Origin: Aphrophora alni
Taxonomy: Eukaryota; Arthropoda; Insecta; Hemiptera; Aphrophoridae
Direction: 5' to 3'
Length of the DNA stretch: 64,000 nt
Assembly: GCA_963513935.1 (NCBI GenBank)
Contig: OY740768.1
Span: 66,576,231 to 66,640,230 of the forward strand
Position numbers and translations under genes: made by a program. The notes under the pieces were generated by a model, which was not told the origin of the DNA, did no database searches, and saw only the letters and a list, made by a program, of their open reading frames with translations. Below, one piece after another: positions 56,000-64,000 of this stretch (position 1 is the first letter of the stretch; each line of letters starts with the position of its first letter).

Positions 56000-57770
56000 T
56001 TGTCTAATTTGTTTACCACTTACTTTATTTTGAAATAATAAGACAATATACTAATGTGAATACACTTTTTCATATGCGTAGGTTATATACACATAACAAT
56101 GGGAATTCGTAACTTCAAAAATGACTACTTAATATCAAGACATTCACATATGTATGATGCATGTGCATTACATGTCTTTGAGATGTTAAAATTAAAACAT
56201 ATTTTTCCATAAAATGTTATTTGTGTCATTTAGTTAACGATATGGACGAAACGAATGGAGACCAGACACATGATTATTAATTTCAAATATTAGCCTACTT
56301 TAAAAAAGATGATCTCATGTCCAAATGAAATGTAAATCATTATTTAAGTTATTACAAATGTGTTTACCTCTTTGTGCATTTTTCATTATGTAACATCTTA
56401 TGTATAGGCTAGTAGTAAAGCCATAAAAACCATGAAGGATTTTATCGAAGTATCTAATGGAAAAGTATTTAATTATTTTAGAATCATCACAAATAAGCTC
56501 TAGATGGCTGCTGGTGTACATATTATGATGGTGGCATGCAAACTTTTAAGCTTCTTCTTGAGGTGTTTATCACATTTCTTATTTCCCCCAGATAATTTAT
56601 GTTCTCAGACATAAAAACTGCAAATTTATTAGCTTCTTTTTTATCAAAGATTGAGAATGATTATGTTGTTTTAATTTGATCTGTTGATTTTTTACTAAAT
56701 TTACTATTTAATGTACCCTATATAAATACTTATGTACATGAACACTATTTGACCTATAGTTAACATCTAAAATAAAGTTATCAAAGGTTTGTCTTTTGGA
56801 CAGTCTTAATTGTTTAGACTACTCCATATTAATTTTCCACCACTTTGGTACAACTTTTGCCTTTTCAGACATTTCAGCTTTGCCTCTTAGTGTTTCTTTC
56901 CTTCTTTAGTTCCTGTAGTTTAGAACTCCTGAAAAGATTGTATTTTGTTTACTCTTTCTCTAGGTATGCATTGTTTAGCGCCCATCTGTAGTATACCAAG
57001 TTGTTGTATTTGAGATTGTACACTACTTTTTGTATTTTAATGTTCTACCTCATGTTTGACAATCCTCTAAATGCTTTGCATTTTGCTTTGGTAAAATTCC
57101 TTGAATTGTGTTGATATAGTTTTGTATATGAATTATTGCTGATGCTGATTATAGTTTTTTTAAGACTCCTCTATATCTACGTCCTACATCATTAGTTTCC
57201 AATCTTGTAGATTTAGAAAAAAAAATATCTGACAATACAATAGCCAGGTCTCCTGTATAATAAACCGATATATGGTTGAAGGCCCCATATAAAGTAGGTA
57301 TGTCTTAATAATATTTACTATTAATAACAGTAATAATAGTTTTTCTCTTAGACTCAGATTTAGTATATATTCAATTCTTTGTTGTTTGGTGGACTGTATA
57401 CTCCAAAAGTTTGTAATTTCTGATCTTCCTTCCATTTTATCACTCATATAATTTCTGTTTTATTATTTTGAATACAGAAACCAGATTACCCTTCGCACCT
57501 ATCAGAATTCCACTACTAACAGTAACTGTCTGTTTAGTTTTAAAACTTTTAGAATTGGAGGACATTTATTTTCTTCTATAACTTTAGCTTCTATACTGGC
57601 AAATACATCAATGTCATGTTGTGTTTTGTTAAGATAAGATATTATTTTTCTGCATTCAAAAGTAGTTTATTTAAGCTTGTTAAATTGTTGTATGCTGTTT
57701 TAGTGAGTTAGGTTTTGCTCTGAGAGAGCAGCTTTTTTTGTATTCCTCTTGCGCTCGATTTGTTTTTAGT
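56000..57770. other. no gene recognised
   Basis: AT-rich DNA. The minus-strand frame at 57184-57447 has no similarity I recognise. Confidence 0.5.
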
Positions 57771-57772
57771 AT

Positions 57773-59263
57773 GCAGTAGAGTCCCGCAAACTCGGTAGCC
57801 CAAATAACTCTGCATACTTAATAGGAAAAAATATGAAAATAGACGGCACTGTTTTGGAAAGTTGAAGTTTAATCTTATTGTAAAACAAATTTGTACTGAT
57901 GTGTTAAAAGAGAGAAAGATTATGAACGAGAATGAATTTAGCGAAGTCAGTGAGGCACTTTATCTGTGGTTTCATCAACAAAGATAAAAAGGAATACCTA
58001 TTTCAGGACTGCTACTGCAGGAGAAAACTTCAAATTTCCACTAAGAATTCAAAAAATAAGAAGAGCCATAATTCGTAATAAGCATTGTTTGGCTTGATTG
58101 GTGGAAGAAGCGTTACAATGTCAGGCAACTAAGAGTATGCGGTGAAAACTGTCTGGTGACATAGGGAGTGTTTTGAGAGTTAAAGAAATTTTCATAAATT
58201 AATTGACATGATGGCCTTACCCGCGATCTAATTTACAGTTGTGATGAAATGGGACTGAATTTTCAACTTTTACCAGAAAAAGGTCATTTTCAAAGAGTTA
58301 AAAATCTGCTCCTGTAAAAGAATCCGGGAAGGAATTACAGTATTGGCTTGCAGCTACTCAACGGATAAGTACAGGCTAAAACTTTGTGTTATAGGAAAAG
58401 CTAAAAATCCATGTGCTTTCAAGCATTTATGCATCATAAATACGAATGATCTTTTCATGTGGTACAGAAACCAGTCAAGTCTATGGATGGAATTGAATAA
58501 TTTTTAAAGATTGATTTTTTAATCAGTTCAACGGTTTTTAAAATAAAAAAATCTCTATAAAAGCTGTTTAATTCTAGACAACATCTTGTTACACTGATGC
58601 TGATCAATTAAAAGATTGCAGTATAAAACAATATTTTTCCCACCTAATGTGACTGTACTGTACCTGCCCATGAACCAAAGTGTCATAGCTGCAGCAAAGA
58701 AGAGATATCAACAAACACTTCTTTCTTTTCTTGTGATAGCCAAGATATAATGTAAAATTCAAAATAATTCATTTACTGGATCTTGTTGGGTGGGTTGCAG
58801 ACTCTTGGACTGAGTTAGAACTGATAACACTAGTTCGATGGTGTAGAAAATTGTTTGTCCATTTAAGAAAAAAAAATTACGGAATACAGTTGCTAAGCCA
58901 GCATTCAACCATTTTAAAGTTAGACAGGTCAACAGTTGGGCATAATTGAAATAAATAATAATTTTTAGGGTGGTGGGGGATATTGTAAAAATAATCCTGT
59001 TGGACTGATAAGTCCAACACAATTCTTAAGAAAATATTTGGTTTTGAGGTTGCAACGCACAATTAGTAAATACGTTGTCACTACAGCTGTGTACTAACTG
59101 TGTCTGTCAGCGATTTTGTTTTCACACAGACTGTCACATCAGTTGTGTCACAACTGATGAGTGTGAATTTGTTCCTACATGGATGGAAGAGGAGAAAGAG
59201 TGTGAAGACGAAGTTGGGAATGAAGATAGTGTGACTGTGCGAGAAAATGAATTGGACGAATAG
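57773..59263 (+). pseudogene. third pogo/Tigger-like element relic
   Basis: It starts with a pogo-type terminal repeat CAGTAGAGTCCCGCAAACTC. Broken plus-strand frames then follow transposase order: ENEFSEVSEALYLWFHQQR and GIPISGLLLQEKTSNFH (DNA-binding), VRQLRVCGEKLSGD-like, DLIYSCDEMGLNFQLLPEK near 58230 (first catalytic Asp in CDE), VLACSYSTDKYRLKLCVIGK then AKNPCAFKH, YFPPNVTVLYLPMNQSVIAA near 58630, and an acidic C-terminal frame ending 59263 (ECEFVPTWMEEEKECEDE). Frame shifts and stops are scattered throughout, so it is inactive. A right terminal repeat was not found. Confidence 0.8.
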
Positions 59264-60151
59264 ACATCTATTGAAAGTAAATAAAAACCTTTTCAATTTA
59301 TATTGAGTTGTAATTATAATTTCAATGTACGTAGCAAAACCAAACCAATTAATTTTTATGAGCATTATCTGAGTGATGAAATAATAAAATTGATAGTACA
59401 TGAAACTAATCGAAACGTGGATGATGTTATTTCCAAACTGTGATTGAGTTGTAGTAGCAGACTAAAACAATAGTAGAAAAGTAACCAAAAAGAAATTACA
59501 AAATTCATAGGCTTTTAATGTGGATGGGTTTAGGATCACTAACACGAATAATAGATTACTGATCAGAAAGCATTTTGTACAGGAACTCTGTTGCCTCTTA
59601 AATAATGAGTATAAACAGATGATTTTGCATTTCTAGTATTTTAACGACAACAATATGAAAAATGATCAGCATATTTGTAAAATATCACCTTTACTTTCTA
59701 AACTAAATGAAATATATATATAACACAATAAATAACAATATAATATAAGTTAGACTAGGAATAAATACCAAAAACCTAATCTGTTATTCATTAGGCCCTA
59801 TTAGTGTGTTCCTAGGTAATTCTACTTGTAGTATAATATTATCGGTGGTAAAATAAGCCTTGCTGGGATCTGCTCCATCGTGTAGGAAGTTTCTCAGGAA
59901 AATTTTAATTTTCTCCACCATGTCTATTGATGACCATAACCTCGAAGGCAAGTTCTATCTTTTTAAGCAGTCAACTAACCTCAACATATCACCCATGACG
60001 ATAACCATTTAACACAACAAACAAATAAATAACATCAAAATTCAAGAAATTTAAATTTAGGAAAGTGCAATGTGTAAATCAATTTATACATCAACCAGAA
60101 ATTTTGTTTATTTTATTTTATTACATTATTATTTTTTGGAAAAATTTTAAG

Positions 60152-60187
<36 letters not shown>

Positions 60188-63100
60188 TTGTAAATGCAAG
60201 TAAAGTTTTTAAAAATATATCATAAGTCAACATCCTCTGATATCTTGAACCTAAGTAATTACAAGGAAAGATGTATGATACTGAATTTTGAAAAGAACCC
60301 TCAGTTCCCAATTTTGAAAAGAAACCATGCTCTGCTACTAAACACATGTTAGTGTTGCACTCATCATGGTAAAAGGTCCCATGATTTACTTTATATTTAT
60401 TATATATATATTTGAGTTAAATAATTTAAAAGTTTTCCAAGCTTCATGTGTAAATGAAAATTTGTATTTGGACCTTTTTAGATAACAGATACACAACTAA
60501 GCCTAAAAGTTGAGAAGCTAATTACAACAGTAATTTGATGAAAATAAAAACATCATAATTTCATGCATTACATTTTAATTACATTTTAGACATTACTTAC
60601 AATAAAATAAAATAATTTTTTTTTTATACAATATTTATTTTGACAATCTAAATTAAAGTATTACTGTATGTATGTATATATTTTTTGTAACCTTTCTTCA
60701 TACTCTGTAAGTGGCAATCTACAATATATTGTCGAAACTTTGTATGTCGGTAGTGTGTAGAGGTGTAGACAAAGTAAAATCACTTTTTTTACAAATCAAC
60801 ATTTCATCCACTAAAAATCGTCCTATCACAAAATCTTAGTACCATTGTGAGTTAATGATCTGTAGGCTACTTTTAAATTCGTATAACTAAAATTTCATAA
60901 ATCGTAATGAAAATAATTTAATAAATCACTAAAGTTACTGCATTTATTCGCTAGGAAAAGCGATAAAGTTTGTCGCAGCAGAAGACAAAATTTACGTTAT
61001 ATTTGTCATAAGTCCACTTTTCTGTCAATTTACTCTAAATCTAGCTTTGTTATAGTATTTTTCTTTCCCTTTCGAATGGTGCCTTCCAAATTATCATCAT
61101 TCTCAAAGTCTGTTTGTGAGATATAGATGTTTTAAAATATCAAGACTAAAACGATTATTTCCACTGCCATTTGGACAACAACGCTCTATGTCAAATATCA
61201 ATTAGTAATATTTGGATTTTCGTGATGATCTATATATCATTGAAAAGAGGGAAGTTTGGGGGAAATGTTGCACGTTTCTGTGAGAAAAAAAAATCTTCAG
61301 TTTGTTATTTAAATTAACTAATACACAAAATACATTGAATTTGAATTTTAAATAATTATCTAACCATGAAATAAATTACAAAAGGATAATAAAACGTTCT
61401 TATTCAATCATTTTAAGTTATAAGTAAAGTTACTGTTATTATTGTTTTTGAAATGGTAAGCTTTATTTAAATTAGCTGTAGTTATTATAATATGTGCTTT
61501 ATATTATTCATTTAAAATTTCCAAAATCTATAAGGTAATTAAATTATTAGGCTAGGACGAATTTTGAAGTTATTACATTTAGGCACATGCATCTAAGATC
61601 TCACTTTTCTTTTTACCACAAATCCCTCAACCCATCATCAATTCATATTGTTTATTTATTATAAATGTTACAGCTTGTGTTACTTGGGAAGACCATAAAG
61701 CCTAATGGCGAAACATATGTCACTCAATAAAGCTCTGTTGTGGAATTAAATAATTGTTTCATTATTTCCATTGTTATTTTATTATTGAAATAATCCGTTT
61801 AGAAAGTCAAAACTGAATAGTGGTGACTAAATGCCAGTACATGAAATAGGTAAAAATGTTGTCAACTGTATATAAACCTTTTTTTTTGAAACCACCAAAA
61901 CAAAAAAAAAATACAGTCCTTCTAAAACCATTAGATATTATGGAATATAATAAATCAATAATAGGCAAAGATTTTTTTGGAACAGTGGTCCTCTTATAGT
62001 ACTGGGGTATGTAAAACAATAATATGATACCATAAAATAGCGAAAAAACTTCTCCTTGGCAGGGCAGTTGTGAACAGTTGCTTAGTCTGCAACAGTTATT
62101 TGAAAACTATAGATAAGAATACTACCACTTATCAACAGAGAAAAAGCAATACTATCATTGTATTCAAAGACCACCTTGCTACTTCTGTAATGGACCTAAA
62201 AGATAAGATAAATTCACCTCTAACAGTAACCAGTCATCATTAGGTGTAGTCTAGTCCTCTTTATGTTGGCGAGGGTAAAAATAATAAACAAAATATTTTG
62301 TAAAATGTGCTGTAAGAGAGTATCAGATGAAGAAAGACACAATAAAGCAAGAAGGATGTCAAATTCACAACTTTGTATCGAGTCTCCTAATAAGGCTTTC
62401 TTGTTTGAAAATTGTTTCAAAGACTTACATAACTGTATTTTGTTCGTCTCAATTGGTAGGTATACAAATAGCAGCAATGCTGAAGTAAACAATTGAGTTG
62501 TCACACCTACAACTGAATTAAACAGTGCAAATAAAAATACCATGTAACACAATACAAATAAACATATTAAGGCTATATAAGCCTTAAATTACTTACATTT
62601 GAAGGTACTCTTCCAGCGAGTAAAATGCTTGCTGAACATGATAGATGTTAAGTTTGTGTAAAAGATGTCCAATAAAAGGCACTTTCTTTAGATCGTATGA
62701 CAACCTTTATTTAATTATTAGTCTTGGAGACAATACAGTTATTGTATAAGACTCGTCATCATATTATAATTGCATTATTATGTAATAAAATACAACAAAT
62801 ATCAATAAATCACGTACAAAAACAACAATACATTAGTATATAACAATATCCTATCCACTATAATAACAATATCAATTTCAAATAAGGAGGCTAAATATCC
62901 TAAAGCTCCAACTATTTACCTTGGTACTGAAATGAACCTTATTTTTTTAAGAAATAAATGTAATCTATTTTATATACAAAACCTACTTCATTAGTTCACA
63001 AAATATCGCTAACATACAGCACATTTAGGTTCAGCAGATGTTGCTAAGCAACTGTAACAGACCAATATGGCCAATGTGATGTTTGATAAGTATAGATAAT

Positions 63101-63500
63101 TGACGGAACCAATCGAATTGCAATAACATCTAACATGTTAAAATCAAAGTATCAACAAAAAAGTAGACATTTATGAAATTATAAAACAGTGTGACAACAA
63201 TAAGCTTCTGATAAAAGTTGTTTAATGTATCACAACTCATAAAGACTATCAAAAATTCTTTAGAAATTAACTTACCTCGTTCCATTTAAAAAGTCACATT
63301 TTTTAAAAATTGTTTCTTATATAGGTACTAACAGACTATCACTTTAAATCCTCAGGATCACCATTTGGTCTTATTTTCAAAATATTTATTAACTCTTTAA
63401 ATGATTTATTAACCTCAGGTGTTTTGTATTTACTGTTTCCTAGGTGCTAATAAACTAAAACCTATTTAATACTTTATTTTATTTATGTATTTTAATCTTT
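59264..63500. other. no gene recognised, poly-T run and repeat scraps
   Basis: AT-rich DNA. A run of 30 T lies at 60156-60185. A GAAGACCAT...ATGGCGAAACATATGTC stretch at about 61688-61725 resembles the ends of Penelope-like or hammerhead-bearing retroelements. The 77-codon frame at 62263-62496 is unassigned. Confidence 0.5.
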
Positions 63501-63522
63501 ACTTTTTGTTTGAAATGTTTTA

Positions 63523-63820
63523 GATATTCGTGGACAGTACAAAGATCTCATTTGGCTGCTTAACCACAATTCATTGATTAGCCAAAATGATTTGAGATCA
63601 AAGGTAAAGTATAGTCGTATTAAAAATATCAAATATTTTGAAAAAGCATATATATAATATTCAGTTTGGACATCAAGTGAAAATGGAAACGGAAAATGCT
63701 CTAGAACAGTTTTGCTTGGCCGTGTTAGTGGGTTATTTATTGATGTATCAAAAGTTTTTGATTTTGTAGACCATGTGGTTTTGATGAGCAGTGTGATCAA
63801 CACACTGCATGATTCCAAGT
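63523..63820 (+). pseudogene. LINE reverse-transcriptase fragment
   Basis: The frame near 63523 reads DIRGQYKDLIWLLNHNSLIS. Another from about 63733 reads GLFIDVSKVFDFVDHVVLM, a form of the RT motif (F-x-D-x-x-K-A-F-D-x-V-D-H) of Jockey/CR1-type LINEs that holds the first catalytic Asp. The two pieces are in the order expected of such an ORF2, with a frame change between them. The rest of the element is absent or lies beyond the window. Confidence 0.6.
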
Positions 63821-64000
63821 GAAAAAACTAAATATTTATTTTTTGAACTTATTAAGAAAGATTTAGTTTTGAGAATTTGGGTATTTTAGTTTATAAATAA
63901 TAATAATAAGTTAATCATTTATTTTCTTTAGTTTACATCAACAAACATACAAACATTTCCATGAAAATGTGAAAGTTTACAATTTATTAAGCCAGCATTG

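Noticed and set aside
62220..62552. Overlapping frames on both strands near 62.3 kb
   Set aside because: Neither matches a family I know; the overlap on both strands suggests chance.
1..64000. tRNA and rRNA genes
   Set aside because: No cloverleaf with A and B boxes or rRNA core sequence was recognised by eye; a covariance search was not possible.

Overview
This is a strongly AT-rich, intron-rich, transposon-laden animal genomic window, almost certainly from an insect. The species cannot be fixed from the sequence. The only host gene I can support is the 3' half of slit, the secreted ligand of Robo axon-guidance receptors. It lies on the + strand in 14 coding exons between 751 and its stop codon at 39271. 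The exons join in frame into about 763 residues: the fourth LRR block (LRRNT, four 24-residue LRR cassettes, LRRCT), six EGF repeats, the processing linker, a laminin-G domain split over three exons, an acidic linker, a seventh EGF and the C-terminal cystine knot. The start codon and first three LRR blocks lie upstream of position 1. Every internal junction has AG/GT splice sites in compatible phase.

Layout. 1-14622: LRR and EGF exons. Their introns hold a (TG)n tract, a hAT MITE with an 8-bp target duplication, a decayed Ty3/gypsy relic next to a Harbinger-like element, an RTE-type LINE 3' end and a fragment of a transposase helix-turn-helix domain. 14623-33096: one 18.5-kb intron. Most of it lies between two arrays of a short repeated motif that point inward at each other, each bordered outside by (TA)n. 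Between the arrays are a 5'-truncated LINE with a perfect 11-bp target duplication, a decayed locus with two Ulp1-like protease modules and a PIF1-like helicase C-terminus, a 121-bp tandem array and a mariner-type MITE. A dead mariner follows. 33097-39271: LamG, EGF7 and cystine-knot exons, with a fold-back repeat and a pogo/Tigger relic in the introns.

39272-64000: the slit 3' UTR with several poly(A) signals, then gene-poor DNA. I see a second and third pogo/Tigger relic, a piggyBac relic, a short Helitron with both ends recognisable and an orphan helicase C-terminus, three inverted-repeat (fold-back) elements close together at 52.3-56.0 kb, many microsatellites and a LINE reverse-transcriptase fragment near the right edge. 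No rRNA, tRNA, CRISPR array or bacterial feature was seen.

How the parts work together: slit is one conserved transcription unit whose long introns act as a sink for mobile DNA. Selection keeps the exons and splice sites intact although some transposon sequence comes within about 40-60 bp of an exon. The most unusual item is the 15.6-30.5 kb segment, which could be one large inverted-repeat-bounded mobile element carrying protease and helicase genes, or two unrelated repeat insertions that happen to face each other.
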